Shown: positions 23,657-32,191 of the stretch, piece by piece | Numbering within the stretch: the first letter of the stretch is position 1 | Layout of the letters: each line of letters begins with the position of its first letter | Translations under genes and position numbers: made by a program | Source: Beijerinckiaceae bacterium | GTDB taxonomy: Bacteria; Pseudomonadota; Alphaproteobacteria; Rhizobiales; Beijerinckiaceae | Length of the DNA: 40,784 nucleotides | Direction: 5' to 3' | NCBI GenBank assembly: GCA_947498445.1 | Contig: CANMLK010000008.1 | Span: 1-40,784, forward strand | The notes under the pieces: generated by a model | Databases searched by the model: none | What the model saw: the letters and a program-made list of their open reading frames with translations, nothing else | What the model was told of the DNA's origin: nothing

Positions 23657-24672
23657 CGAAAGCCGGTTCTCCACTCGACAAGCTCGATCTCGACCGGCTG
23701 TTCTCACCGGAGTCGAAGCGCTCGGCGGAGATGGAGGCCGTGTTCACCTTCGTTCAGGAGGAAGACAAGAAACTTCCTGACCAGTCGAAGATGACAATGG
23801 CTGAACAACGTAAGGTGCGCGCACTCTCGTCGAAGCGCTGGAACTCGGATTTACCAGCGGTGCGCAACGTCGAGCGTTTTACAATTCCCGGCCTCACCGA
23901 GGCGCCGCCGGTATCAGTTGAACTCGTGACCCCGCTCGACTGCGCGCCCGGATGCATCGTCTACATGCACGGCGGCGGCTGGACGTTCGGCGGGCTCGAC
24001 TCTCACCCCAACATCGCCTTCAACCTCGCCATCGCCACGAAGACGCGCGTCTTGTCGGTGGATTATCGCCTTGCGCCGGAACATCCCTTTCCCGCCGGGC
24101 TCGACGATATAGTCGCCGCCATTCGTTATGTCGCAAAGCGCGGCGACAGCGACGCCGATTTTGCCGGCCCTATCGGAATTGCGGGCGATAGCGCGGGCGC
24201 CAATCTCGCCATGGCTGCAACGATGCGCGAAAGCGAAGCCGGCCGCAGGCGTCCCGATGTCGTGCTGGGATTCTACGGCGTCTGGGGATGCGACTTTGAT
24301 ACGCCGTCCTATCGCCGTTTTGGCGTCGGCCACGGCCTCAACGAAGCAGGCATGCGCAAGTTTCTGGACTTCTATGCGCCCGGCGGCGATGGCCCCGGTG
24401 CACTCCGCTACGATCCGCTCGTCTCGCCGCTCTATGCGAGCGAAGCCACCATCGCGAAATTGCCGCCCATTTATCTCAACGCTGCGGGCCTCGATCCGCT
24501 GCTGTCAGATACGATCTCTATGGCGCGCAAGCTGGAAGAGGCGGGCGCTGTTTATGATGTCAACGTGCATGAAGGCGTGCACCATGGCTTCATGCAGATC
24601 ACAGCGCGCCTCAGCCAAGCGCGCAGCGCCTATCAACTGGCGGGCGAATTCTGGCTCAAGCACACGCGCTGA
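23653..24672 (+). CDS. alpha/beta hydrolase of the hormone-sensitive-lipase (HSL) esterase family
   Basis: The 339-residue protein carries the HSL/family IV esterase signatures: the oxyanion motif YMHGGGWTFGGLD, the block LSVDYRLAPEHPFPAGLDD, the nucleophile elbow GIAGDSAGANLAMA, an acid in NAAGLDPLLSD and a histidine in HEGVHHGFMQ. The N-terminal 90 residues form the usual cap. Substrates would be short-chain esters. The ATG overlaps the nitrilase stop codon by 4 bp, and the thiolase lies upstream, forming a three-gene operon. It ends 6 bp from the convergent hemW. Confidence 0.93.
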   Translation: MTKAGSPLDKLDLDRLFSPESKRSAEMEAVFTFVQEEDKKLPDQSKMTMAEQRKVRALSSKRWNSDLPAVRNVERFTIPGLTEAPPVSVELVTPLDCAPGCIVYMHGGGWTFGGLDSHPNIAFNLAIATKTRVLSVDYRLAPEHPFPAGLDDIVAAIRYVAKRGDSDADFAGPIGIAGDSAGANLAMAATMRESEAGRRRPDVVLGFYGVWGCDFDTPSYRRFGVGHGLNEAGMRKFLDFYAPGGDGPGALRYDPLVSPLYASEATIAKLPPIYLNAAGLDPLLSDTISMARKLEEAGAVYDVNVHEGVHHGFMQITARLSQARSAYQLAGEFWLKHTR

Positions 24673-24678
24673 TCGGCG

Positions 24679-25860
24679 TCAGGACGCCAGATCAGCGACG
24701 ACCGAGTCGAGAACCGGGAAGCCTTCCTGTGAAACGCGGATGCGCCCGTCTGGCGCCTCCTCGATCATGCCGTCGTCCATGAGGTCGCGCACGCGCGCGC
24801 GATCCAGCTGGCGGCCACGCACGAGTTCGTAACGCGCCGGCAAAATGCCTTCCGACAAACGCAGGCCCATGAGCAGGAGTTCGTCGCCCTGCTCCTCCTG
24901 CGAAAGCGGCTCATCCTCGATCAGGCCATGGCCATCGGTCTCAACGCAGGTGAGCCACATCTCGGGATGTTTCTCGGTCGATTGCGCAAAGCGGCCGCGA
25001 TTGGTGATGATGCGCCCATGAGCGCCCGGTCCCACGCCCGCGTATTCGCCATAGCGCCAGTAGACGAGATTATGCGCGCTCTCTTCGCCACGCCGCGCGT
25101 GGTTCGAAATCTCGTAACGGAAGAGGCCAGCCTTCTCAGTCACGTCCTGCGTCACATCCCACAGCGCGCGTCCGGTCTCGGGATCGGGCGTCACGAGTTT
25201 GCCTGCCCGCTCCAGGCGCTCGAACATCGTGCCGGGCTCGATGGTGAGCTGGTAGAGTGAAAGATGCCCGCCCGCGCGCTTGGACGCTTCGGTCAGTTCG
25301 GCGCGCCATTGATCGGGCGTCTGCCCGGGCCGCGCGTAAATGAGATCGAATGAAAAGCGCTCGAAAATGGCCGACGCTACGCCCACGGCGATCATCGCTT
25401 CGGCGGCGGTGTGCATGCGGCCAAGGGCGCGCAGATCCGGGTCATTCATCGCCTGCACGCCGAGCGACACGCGATTCACGCCCGCTGAGCGGTAACCTTT
25501 GAAGCGCCCGGCTTCCACCGACGTCGGGTTCGCCTCGAGTGTGATTTCGGCGCCGGGCTTGATGGTCCACGCCTCGCCGATCGCCTCGATGATGGCGGCC
25601 ACGGTCTCAGGCTTCATGAGTGAGGGCGTGCCGCCGCCAAAGAAGATCGAGGCGACCTCGCGGCCTGGCGACAAGGCGGCGCGATGGGCGATCTCGGCGC
25701 GGAAGGCGGCGATGTAGCGCGCCTCATCAATGCCCGTAGTGCGCACGTGGCTGTTAAAGTCACAATACGGGCACTTGGACAGACAGAATGGCCAATGGAC
25801 GTAAACGCCGAACCCGGGGTCCGACGCGCTATTCTGGCCTTTTACGATTCGTGACGCCAT
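24679..25860 (-). CDS. hemW: radical SAM haem chaperone HemW
   Basis: The 393-residue protein is HemW, formerly called an oxygen-independent coproporphyrinogen oxidase homologue. It now is known as a haem-binding radical SAM protein that passes haem to target proteins. The iron-sulfur motif is CLSKCPYCDFNSH (Cys26, Cys30, Cys33), typical of HemW. Further blocks are FFGGGTPSLM, LEANPTSVEAGRF, GVNRVSLGVQAMND and YEISNHAR. In alphaproteobacteria it normally follows rph and rdgB; here those genes are 9-11 kb upstream on the same strand with unrelated genes between. A 24-residue membrane peptide gene lies 89 bp upstream. Confidence 0.95.
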   Translation of the reverse strand: MASRIVKGQNSASDPGFGVYVHWPFCLSKCPYCDFNSHVRTTGIDEARYIAAFRAEIAHRAALSPGREVASIFFGGGTPSLMKPETVAAIIEAIGEAWTIKPGAEITLEANPTSVEAGRFKGYRSAGVNRVSLGVQAMNDPDLRALGRMHTAAEAMIAVGVASAIFERFSFDLIYARPGQTPDQWRAELTEASKRAGGHLSLYQLTIEPGTMFERLERAGKLVTPDPETGRALWDVTQDVTEKAGLFRYEISNHARRGEESAHNLVYWRYGEYAGVGPGAHGRIITNRGRFAQSTEKHPEMWLTCVETDGHGLIEDEPLSQEEQGDELLLMGLRLSEGILPARYELVRGRQLDRARVRDLMDDGMIEEAPDGRIRVSQEGFPVLDSVVADLAS

Positions 25861-25949
25861 GTCCCGCTTATGGCATGGCGGGCGGGCGCGGTCACGCGGG
25901 AGACGACAAAAGGCGGGAACACGATGAATTCCCTCCAGGCCCGCCGAGG

Positions 25950-26024
25950 TTACCGAAGACCCAAGAAGGAAAGAACGACGAGAACGACGACAATCAGGCC
26001 GACAATGTAGATGATGCTGTTCAT
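25950..26024 (-). CDS. very small membrane protein (24 residues)
   Basis: An ATG at 26024 opens a 24-codon frame. It begins MNSIIYIVGLIV, continues with a run of Val and Leu and ends SFLGLR, then TAA. It is one membrane helix with a short charged end. From memory, near-identical peptides with this start and end are common as hypothetical proteins in alphaproteobacteria, which is the reason to call it real despite its length. GGATAGA lies before the start but is a modest ribosome-binding site. Function unknown. It lies between hemW and the divergent APC permease. Confidence 0.6.
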   Translation of the reverse strand: MNSIIYIVGLIVVVLVVLSFLGLR

Positions 26025-26122
26025 GATTCTATCCAATGGCGGTTCGGGAGCCCGTTTTTCTTTCACGTCCCCAGCACGTTGATCCTGCGCCGCAAACGCG
26101 GCGCAAACAGGAAAGGTTCCGG

Positions 26123-27319
26123 TTGAGTTTCAACGACCTGCCATCAGTGAAACGTCCGGTCCTCCATCGGGTTCTCGGTTTCTGGCCGCTGGCGCTCTAT
26201 GGGGTCAGCGTCATTGTGGGCGCTGGAATCTATGTGGCGATCGGCGAGGTGCAGGCCCGCGCGGGCTCGTCTGCGCCCTTGTCGTTCCTCATCGCCGGCA
26301 TTGCGGCTGCGCTCACGGGATTGAGCTACGCGGACCTTGCGAGCCGGTGGCCTCATTCGGCGGGCGCCGCCGCCTTCGTGGAGCAGGGTTTGGGCTCGCC
26401 GTGGCTCGCTCGGGTCGTGGCGCTGGCGCTCACACTGGCCGTGTGTGTATCGGCCGCCTCCATCGCCAGTGGTTCGGTGAAGTATTTTGCCCTGATCGTG
26501 GCGCTGCCCGATTTGCTGATCATCTCGATCCTGATCATCGGCTTCACGTTACTGGCGCTGGGCGGCGTGCGCCAAAGCGTCGGTTTCGCTGCGGCCTTGG
26601 GACTTGTGGAAGTTGGCGGCCTTCTGGCGGTGATCGCTGCCGGTCTTGTGAAAGCGCCGTCATACGATGTGATGGCGCTCACCCCGACGCTGACCCAATG
26701 GCCCGGAGTCATTGGCGGGGCGTTCATTGCCTTCTTTGCTTTCATCGGCTTTGAAGCGCTGGCCAACATGGGCGAAGAAACAAAAGACCCCACGCGCACC
26801 TTGCCGCGCGCGATCCTTGCAGCGGTGGCGCTCAGCATCTTTCTTTATGTCGCGGTGGCCACGGCGGCGGTTTGGGCCGGGCAGTCGGGCGCAGGCAATC
26901 CCTTGCTGACGTTGTTTACGGGAGAGGCCGCGTTCGCGTTCGCGCTGGTGGGCGCGCTGGCCATTTCAAATGGCGTGCTCGTGGAAATCATCATGCTCTC
27001 GCGGCTGTTTTACGGCATGGCGTCACGCGGCCACGCGCACTCAATGCTGGCCAAAGTGAACGAGCGCACGCAGACGCCTGTCGTTGCGACGCTTCTCGCT
27101 GGCGCACTGGTGCTGGCGATCGCGCTGTTCTTTCCGTTCGAGCGGCTTTTGTCGGTAGCCAACTTGCTGACGCTCGCCGTCTTCACGATGGTCAATTACG
27201 TGGCCATTCGCGTGCGCGCCAATCCCGCCGCGCCGCAAAGTGGCGTCTGGGCCCCGGTGTGGGCGGCGCCGCTAGCCATGGCGATGACGCTCTGCCTTGC
27301 GCTGTCTGAATTTTTCTGA
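26123..27319 (+). CDS. APC-family amino acid permease
   Basis: The 398-residue protein has about 12 hydrophobic segments and the APC superfamily pattern: LALYGVSVIVGAGIYVAIGE in helix 1, LSYADLASRWPHSAGAAAFVEQGLG in the helix 2-3 region, and FIGFEALANMGEETKDPTRTLPRAIL, the family hallmark. It should take up an amino acid or amine with protons. A TTG at 26123 is chosen because AGGAAAGG stands 6 nt before it and the protein then starts close to helix 1. An ATG at 26036 in the same frame lacks a ribosome-binding site and would add 29 residues of unlikely composition. A terminator-like hairpin follows at 27332. Confidence 0.87.
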   Translation: MSFNDLPSVKRPVLHRVLGFWPLALYGVSVIVGAGIYVAIGEVQARAGSSAPLSFLIAGIAAALTGLSYADLASRWPHSAGAAAFVEQGLGSPWLARVVALALTLAVCVSAASIASGSVKYFALIVALPDLLIISILIIGFTLLALGGVRQSVGFAAALGLVEVGGLLAVIAAGLVKAPSYDVMALTPTLTQWPGVIGGAFIAFFAFIGFEALANMGEETKDPTRTLPRAILAAVALSIFLYVAVATAAVWAGQSGAGNPLLTLFTGEAAFAFALVGALAISNGVLVEIIMLSRLFYGMASRGHAHSMLAKVNERTQTPVVATLLAGALVLAIALFFPFERLLSVANLLTLAVFTMVNYVAIRVRANPAAPQSGVWAPVWAAPLAMAMTLCLALSEFF

Positions 27320-27331
27320 CGCGCCTTCCCA

Positions 27332-27351
27332 TAAGCCTGTGCGCAGGCTTA
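27332..27351 (+). terminator. hairpin after the APC permease gene
   Basis: TAAGCCTG, a TGCG loop and CAGGCTTA form an 8 bp perfect stem 13 bp after the permease stop codon. There is no T-run, so it may be a weak or Rho-assisted terminator. Confidence 0.5.
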
Positions 27352-27405
27352 CAAGAGATGCGCGGGCGCACACGCCACTGCGGCTAACGGAGGACGAACG
27401 GGAGG

Positions 27406-28587
27406 ATGGCAGCCAGCGACATCAAATACCGCTTGCTGATCCCGTTTCTTCTCCATTCGGCCCTGTTCCAGATAGTCACTTCGCTGACGCGCGTCACGGT
27501 CTCCTATCGCGCCATCGAGCTTGATTTGCCTATCACCTGGTACGGCGCGATCTCGTCGGGCTATGCGCTGCTGCCGATTTTCGTCGCTCTTCCGCTTGGC
27601 CGCTGGATCGATACGGGCCGTGATTCGCAGGCGATATGGGCTGGTTCGGCACTCACGCTCGCGGCCAATCTCGGCCTCTGGTTCGCGCCCAATTCGCCGT
27701 GGCATCTGCTGACGTTCACGGTGATTGGCGGCATTGGCCATCTGTTCCTGATGGCGGGACACCAGATGTTCGTGCTGCGCTGCACCGGGGCGGCGGGCCG
27801 CGAATCCGTTTTGGGCCATTACATGGTGGCCCTCGCCATTGGGCAGATGATCGGGCCGCTCATCGTGGGTTGGTCTGCGGGGTCCGCGGCAGTTGCACCC
27901 ACCGCTGCCCTGTTTGCGCTGGCGCTGGCGCTATCGGCCGTCGCGATGGTAGGCGCGTTCGCCATGCCGGCCTCAAAGCCGGATCCTGCAGAAACCAGGC
28001 GCCACACGCCCGCCTCGGTGGGCGAATTGATGCGCGTGAGAGGGCTCGTGGTGGTGATCCTCGCCAGCGTGATGACCGTCGCGTCGATGGATCTGTTCAT
28101 GATCTACATGCCGCTTCTGGGCGCCGAACGTGGCATCGGCGCATGGCATGTTGGCATGCTTTTGACGACACGCGCGCTGGCCTCCATCGCCTCGCGCCTG
28201 TTCTATGCGCACATGATCGCCGCGCTGGGCCGCGCCAATCTCACGCTGGCGACGATGGTCTGTGGCGCCGTCGGTTTCGCGGTCCTCGCAGCGCCTGTTC
28301 CGCTGCCGGCGATGTATTTCGCCGTCGCCTGTATGGGGTTCGGGCTGGGTCTGTCGGTTGTGCTTTGCCTGTCTAACGTGGTCGAACTGGCGCCGACATC
28401 GGCGCGCGGCATCGCGATGACCATGCGGCTCACGGGCAATCGCATGGGCCAGTTCATCTTCCCGTTCTTTGCCGGACTGCTCGGCGCGGCGGCCGGCGTC
28501 GGCGCCATTCTGGGCGTCACATCCGTGGCGCTGCTGGCTTCTGCAGTGGCGACGTGGCGCAGTATAGCGGCGCGCAAATCGTCATGA
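27406..28587 (+). CDS. MFS transporter
   Basis: The 393-residue protein has about 12 membrane helices in two halves separated by a charged loop near residue 190 (SKPDPAETRRHTP). The cytoplasmic loop PLGRWIDTGRDS resembles motif A between helices 2 and 3, and AIGQMIGPLIVGWSAG lies in helix 5. It belongs to the major facilitator superfamily, but the substrate is unknown. The ATG at 27406 is immediately preceded by GGGAGG with almost no spacer, while an earlier GGAGG is 12 nt upstream, so translation may be inefficient. It lies 86 bp after the permease gene and 111 bp before the oxidoreductase gene. Confidence 0.88.
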   Translation: MAASDIKYRLLIPFLLHSALFQIVTSLTRVTVSYRAIELDLPITWYGAISSGYALLPIFVALPLGRWIDTGRDSQAIWAGSALTLAANLGLWFAPNSPWHLLTFTVIGGIGHLFLMAGHQMFVLRCTGAAGRESVLGHYMVALAIGQMIGPLIVGWSAGSAAVAPTAALFALALALSAVAMVGAFAMPASKPDPAETRRHTPASVGELMRVRGLVVVILASVMTVASMDLFMIYMPLLGAERGIGAWHVGMLLTTRALASIASRLFYAHMIAALGRANLTLATMVCGAVGFAVLAAPVPLPAMYFAVACMGFGLGLSVVLCLSNVVELAPTSARGIAMTMRLTGNRMGQFIFPFFAGLLGAAAGVGAILGVTSVALLASAVATWRSIAARKSS

Positions 28588-28663
28588 CGCTTTCAGCTTG
28601 CCCTCGGCCCCGTTTTCCGCGATTTCTGTGCGAGGAAACGCTAAAACAAACACACGAAACAAG

Positions 28664-28686
28664 ACGCTTGAATCAACACGCTTGAA
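28664..28686. repeat. short tandem direct repeat upstream of the oxidoreductase gene
   Basis: ACGCTTGAA occurs at 28664-28672 and again at 28678-28686, a period of 14 bp, in the leader of the gene starting at 28699. It may be a regulator site or chance. Confidence 0.4.
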
Positions 28687-28698
28687 CATGGGGCGAGC

Positions 28699-29739
28699 AT
28701 GAAAGCCGCAATCTTCCACGAATATGGTCCGCCGGATGTCCTGAAATATGAGGACGTGCCCACGCCTGAGCCGCGCGAGGGCGAAATCCGCATCAAGGTG
28801 CGTGGCGCCACCGTCAATCGCGTGCTCGACGTGGCGCTGCGGCGCGGCGCGCAGATGCAGCGCAAGGCGGCCTTGCCGTGCATTCCCGGCGTTGATTGCG
28901 CCGGAACGGTGGACGCCATCGGCCCCGGCGTGACGCGCTGGAAGGTGGGTGACCGCGTGGTCGCCGCCGGCGGCATGCCGCTCGATGTCGTGCGCGAAGA
29001 CGAGACGGACTATAAGGGTCCGCAGGGCATGATGGGCATCAGGCGCCCCGGCGGTTTTGCCGAATATGTCTGCGTGCCCTCCATCTCCGCAGCGCCTTTG
29101 CCGGAAGGTATTTCCTTCCACGAGGCGGCCGTCGTGATGCGTCACTGCCCCACGGCGTGGAACCTGCTGATCAACGTCGCAGACCTCAAGAAGGGCGAAT
29201 GGGTGCTCATCATGGGCGCCAGCGGCAATCTTGGGCAGGTCGGCATCCAGATCGCCAAGAACGTCATTGGCGCCAAGGTCATCTGCACGGCAGGCTCGCG
29301 CGCCCGCGCTGACAAGGGCCTTGAACTGGGCGCCGATTTTGCGATTGATTATTCCACCCAGGACATTCTCGCCGAGATCATGAAGATCACCGACGGCAAG
29401 GGCGTCAACGTGATCTACGACAACATCGCCAATCCCGATGTGTTGCCAAAGGCGTTTCATGGACTGGGCGAAAATGGCCGTCTTGTCACAGCTGGCGCGC
29501 ATGGCGGGCCGAACGTAATGATCGATTTCTTCCATCTTTATGATCGCAAGATCACGATCAAGGGCCAACCCGGTTCGAAGAAGGGAGATCTGCCGAAGTG
29601 TTTCGCCGCTGCGGCGGAAGGCAAGATCAAGGCGCCCGTGGCGCATGTTCTGCCTCTCTCGCAGGCCCGCAAGGCGCACGAGATGATGGAGTCCGACCCC
29701 GGCATGGGCAAGATCGTGCTCGATCCCACGATGGGCTGA
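28699..29739 (+). CDS. MDR-family alcohol dehydrogenase/quinone oxidoreductase-like protein
   Basis: The 346-residue protein is a medium-chain dehydrogenase/reductase. It begins MKAAIFHEYGPPDVLKYEDV, has the GroES-like domain with PCIPGVDCAGTVDAIG, and a Rossmann domain with GASGNLGQVGIQIAKNVIGA. The zinc-binding catalytic residues of classical alcohol dehydrogenases are not evident, and AxGxxGxxG with a long C-terminal half points to the quinone-oxidoreductase branch, which uses NADPH on enones or quinones. GGGGCGAG precedes the ATG. A strong two-way terminator separates it from the convergent Bug gene. Confidence 0.92.
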   Translation: MKAAIFHEYGPPDVLKYEDVPTPEPREGEIRIKVRGATVNRVLDVALRRGAQMQRKAALPCIPGVDCAGTVDAIGPGVTRWKVGDRVVAAGGMPLDVVREDETDYKGPQGMMGIRRPGGFAEYVCVPSISAAPLPEGISFHEAAVVMRHCPTAWNLLINVADLKKGEWVLIMGASGNLGQVGIQIAKNVIGAKVICTAGSRARADKGLELGADFAIDYSTQDILAEIMKITDGKGVNVIYDNIANPDVLPKAFHGLGENGRLVTAGAHGGPNVMIDFFHLYDRKITIKGQPGSKKGDLPKCFAAAAEGKIKAPVAHVLPLSQARKAHEMMESDPGMGKIVLDPTMG

Positions 29740-29763
29740 GCGTCCCGCAAAGCAAAAAAGCAA

Positions 29764-29791
29764 AGAGCCCGGAGCAATGCTTCCGGGCTCT
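29764..29791. terminator. bidirectional intrinsic terminator
   Basis: AGAGCCCGGAGC (29764-29775) and GCTTCCGGGCTCT (29779-29791) pair with one bulged base and a 3 nt loop. The plus strand then has a short T-run (ATTTT). The minus strand continues TTTGCTTTTTT, a strong T-tract. It serves both the oxidoreductase gene and the convergent Bug gene. Confidence 0.85.
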
Positions 29792-29814
29792 CGCATTTTC
29801 GACTGGCCGAAAAA

Positions 29815-30837
29815 CTATTCGACTGTCGTGATCTTGCGCATGCGCTCGATGGTCGCTTCGTCCACGGCGAGCGTGTCGGCGATGATCTTGGCGAGCTCTT
29901 CGCCGGTTGCTGGCTCGAAGTCGAGCTGCGCCTTGCTGACTTCAGCAAGCAATTCCGGATCCTTCATCGTCGCATTGAAGGCTGTGCGCAGCGCCAGAAC
30001 GCGATCGGCGGGAACGCCCGGCGGCGCAAGGAAAGAACGTCCGACTTCGGCGCTCGACAGCGCGAAGGTGAGCAACCTGCGGTCAGCGTCGTTGGTCATG
30101 AGTTCGATCGGCGTGGGAACGTCCGGCAATTCCGGCGAACGCTTAAGGACGTACTGAATGGGCAAAAAGGCGCGCTTCTCGGTGAGCCAGTTCATGCGCG
30201 TGCTCTTCATCGTGTTCCACGATGTGAGTGCGCCGTCCATCTCGCCCCGCTCGACGGCCAGCAGGCCATCGGTCGATCCGGGATAGCCGCGGACCACCTT
30301 GTACTTCGTGCCGATTGTCGCATTGAGCAAGCGGGCATAGCTGTCGGAAGGTGAGCCGGGGCCCGTGCTGGCGACCGGCGTTTCATGCTTCTTGGCGCCT
30401 TCGATCGTGTGTCCCGGCGACTTCGTCGAGAGAACATGGATTTCGATGTTGGAGGTTGCGCGGCCGATCCAGGTGAATTCGTTGGACTTGTACTGGACCG
30501 CCGTGTTTTTCAGCGCTTCCTCGATCGCCACGTTCTGCGTGATGATCGCCATCGCGGTGCCGTCTTTGGGCGCCACGCGATACATGAAGTTTGTCGCGGT
30601 GAGCCCGCCGGCGCCCGGCATGTTGGAGCCGATCACGGTCGGATTGCCCGGGATGTGCTTGCCGATATGGCGCGCGACCATGCGGCCGAAGAGATCGTAC
30701 GTGCCGCCTGCGGAGAAGGCGATGTAGATCGTGACGTTCTTGCCCTTGTAGAAATCGGCGACCGATTGCGCCTGCGCGCTGGCGCTCGCAGCAATCATGG
30801 CTCCAGCCGCCAAAATCGTGGTGTGAAGTTTTTTCAT
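29815..30837 (-). CDS. Bug/TctC-family periplasmic solute-binding protein
   Basis: The 340-residue protein has a signal peptide to about residue 24 (ending SAQAQ) and then SVADFYKGKNVTIYIAFSAGGTYD, HIPGNP and NMPGAGG, the family pattern. No cysteine is present. Its divergent neighbour at 31169 is also 340 residues and shares QSVADFYKGK and the APKDGT block, with perhaps one third identity by eye, so the two are old paralogues rather than a fresh duplication. GGGAGGGAGAAA precedes its ATG. Its transcript ends at the terminator at 29764. Ligand unknown; no membrane transport subunits are adjacent. Confidence 0.93.
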   Translation of the reverse strand: MKKLHTTILAAGAMIAASASAQAQSVADFYKGKNVTIYIAFSAGGTYDLFGRMVARHIGKHIPGNPTVIGSNMPGAGGLTATNFMYRVAPKDGTAMAIITQNVAIEEALKNTAVQYKSNEFTWIGRATSNIEIHVLSTKSPGHTIEGAKKHETPVASTGPGSPSDSYARLLNATIGTKYKVVRGYPGSTDGLLAVERGEMDGALTSWNTMKSTRMNWLTEKRAFLPIQYVLKRSPELPDVPTPIELMTNDADRRLLTFALSSAEVGRSFLAPPGVPADRVLALRTAFNATMKDPELLAEVSKAQLDFEPATGEELAKIIADTLAVDEATIERMRKITTVE

Positions 30838-30929
30838 TTTCTCCCTCCCTTCCAGGGGGCCCGTTCCCGGGCGGTCCTCCGATTAAGCAAGCGCAGCCTC
30901 AGATGCAAGCTCTGCAGGCGCGAACAAGC

Positions 30930-30950
30930 CCCGCCAAGCTTCTTGGCGGG
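30930..30950. repeat. perfect hairpin/palindrome in a divergent control region
   Basis: CCCGCCAAG (30930-30938) and CTTGGCGGG (30942-30950) are exact 9 bp inverted repeats around CTT. No T-run follows on either strand, so it is more likely an operator or mRNA leader structure than a terminator. Confidence 0.5.
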
Positions 30951-31063
30951 ACGCCCGCGTCAACTTGTCCGGCTTCCTGCGACGCACTCGCAGCCGCGTG
31001 TCGGTAGAGGCGCAATGGGGTCACTCTCGAATATTGCAAACTGCGCCAGGCCTTACAGCGCAC

Positions 31064-31093
31064 TTGTTGCGCTCTTCGCCGAGCCTCTATAGT
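31064..31093 (+). promoter_or_regulatory. possible promoter of the rightward Bug gene
   Basis: TTGTTG (31064-31069), an 18 bp spacer and TATAGT (31088-31093). Transcription would start near 31100, about 70 nt before the ATG at 31169. Confidence 0.4.
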
Positions 31094-31168
31094 CCGCGCA
31101 CTTTGCGCACGGGAAAGCCCGGCGCAGCCCGGGCGCCAAAAACGCGCTCTTTTCGGGAGGGGATACGA

Positions 31169-32191
31169 ATGGAAGGCATCCGAAACATCGCCAGCGCGGC
31201 GGCGACAGCGGCGCTGGGCGTCCTGCTGGCGGCTCCAGCCTCGGCGCAGTCCGTGGCCGATTTCTACAAGGGCAAGACCGTCAACGTACTTATCGGCGTC
31301 GGCGTCGGCGGCGAGTACGATCTGCACGCGCGCCTTGTCTCCCGCTACATCGGCAAGCACATCCCCGGCGCGCCGGTTCTCGTGCCGCAGAACATGCTGG
31401 GCGCGGGCGGCGCCAAGATGGCCGCGTATCTGGCCGACGTCGCGCCCAAGGACGGCACGAACATTGGCATGATCGCCAACAATTTCCCCGCCATGCAGGC
31501 GGCGGGCGTCGAGGTGATCAGGTTCGATCTTGGCAAGTTCCAGTGGATCGGCTCGATCTCGCCCACCGTCGAGACGATGACTGTGTGGCGCACCGCAGGC
31601 GTCAGCACGATTGACGAAGCGCGGCAGAAGGAAGTCGTCGCCGGCGCCAGCGGCAAGGGCGCGATCACCTATTCCTTCCCGGCCATGCTGAACGATTTCC
31701 TTGGCACGAAATTCAAGATCGTCGTCGGCTATCAGGGCGGCAACGCAATCAATCTGGCCATGGAGCGCGGCGAAGTGCAGGCGCGCAACAACACCTGGTC
31801 CAGCTGGAAGGTGACGAAGCCCGACTGGCTGAAGGCGGGCGACATCAAAATCCTTGCCTATGCGGGCCCCACGCCAAAAGACCTTCCCGGCGTGCCCGCA
31901 GTGCGTGATCTCGTGAAGAACGAGGATGACCGGCGCATTGTCGATCTCGTGGTCTCCGGCACCGAGCTTGGACGCCCGCTCGCGTTTGCAGGCGGGGCGC
32001 CAGCTGATCGCGTGGCCGCGATGCGAAAGGCCTTCATGGACACGATGAAGGACGCTGATTTCATGCAGGAGGCCGGAAAGCTTCAGATCGAGATCGATCC
32101 CGTCAGTGGCGAGCACATGCAGAAGGTGATCGAAAACGTGCTGGCGACGCCGAAGAGTCTGGCGATCCGCGCACGCGCTTTGATCGAGTAG
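31169..32191 (+). CDS. Bug/TctC-family periplasmic solute-binding protein
   Basis: The 340-residue protein has a signal peptide to about residue 27 (ending ASAQ), then SVADFYKGKTVNVLIGVGVG with the loop GGEYD, and the HIPG and QNMLGAGG blocks. No cysteine is present. It is preceded by GGGAGGGGATACGA, and an upstream in-frame start would break the signal peptide. It is divergent from the paralogue at 29815 and is followed after 88 bp by the molybdopterin hydroxylase large subunit on the same strand, with a GC-rich hairpin between. If co-transcribed, it may bind the hydroxylase substrate, which is inference only. Confidence 0.93.
   Translation: MEGIRNIASAAATAALGVLLAAPASAQSVADFYKGKTVNVLIGVGVGGEYDLHARLVSRYIGKHIPGAPVLVPQNMLGAGGAKMAAYLADVAPKDGTNIGMIANNFPAMQAAGVEVIRFDLGKFQWIGSISPTVETMTVWRTAGVSTIDEARQKEVVAGASGKGAITYSFPAMLNDFLGTKFKIVVGYQGGNAINLAMERGEVQARNNTWSSWKVTKPDWLKAGDIKILAYAGPTPKDLPGVPAVRDLVKNEDDRRIVDLVVSGTELGRPLAFAGGAPADRVAAMRKAFMDTMKDADFMQEAGKLQIEIDPVSGEHMQKVIENVLATPKSLAIRARALIE

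Larger units (their letters stand above)
30838..31168. other. divergent control region between two Bug genes
   Basis: This 331 bp region carries no convincing gene. It holds the leader and ribosome-binding site of the 29815 gene (minus), a perfect hairpin at 30930-30950 and a possible plus-strand promoter at 31064-31093 for the 31169 gene. Confidence 0.6.

Noticed and set aside
28582-29796. 404-codon minus-strand open frame opposite the oxidoreductase gene
   Set aside because: It lies entirely antisense to a well-supported MDR-family gene, shows no family motif and has the Arg/His/Ala-rich composition of a GC-rich shadow frame.
30930-30950. Perfect hairpin read as a terminator
   Set aside because: It lies upstream of both divergent genes and has no T-run on either strand, so a terminator role is unlikely.
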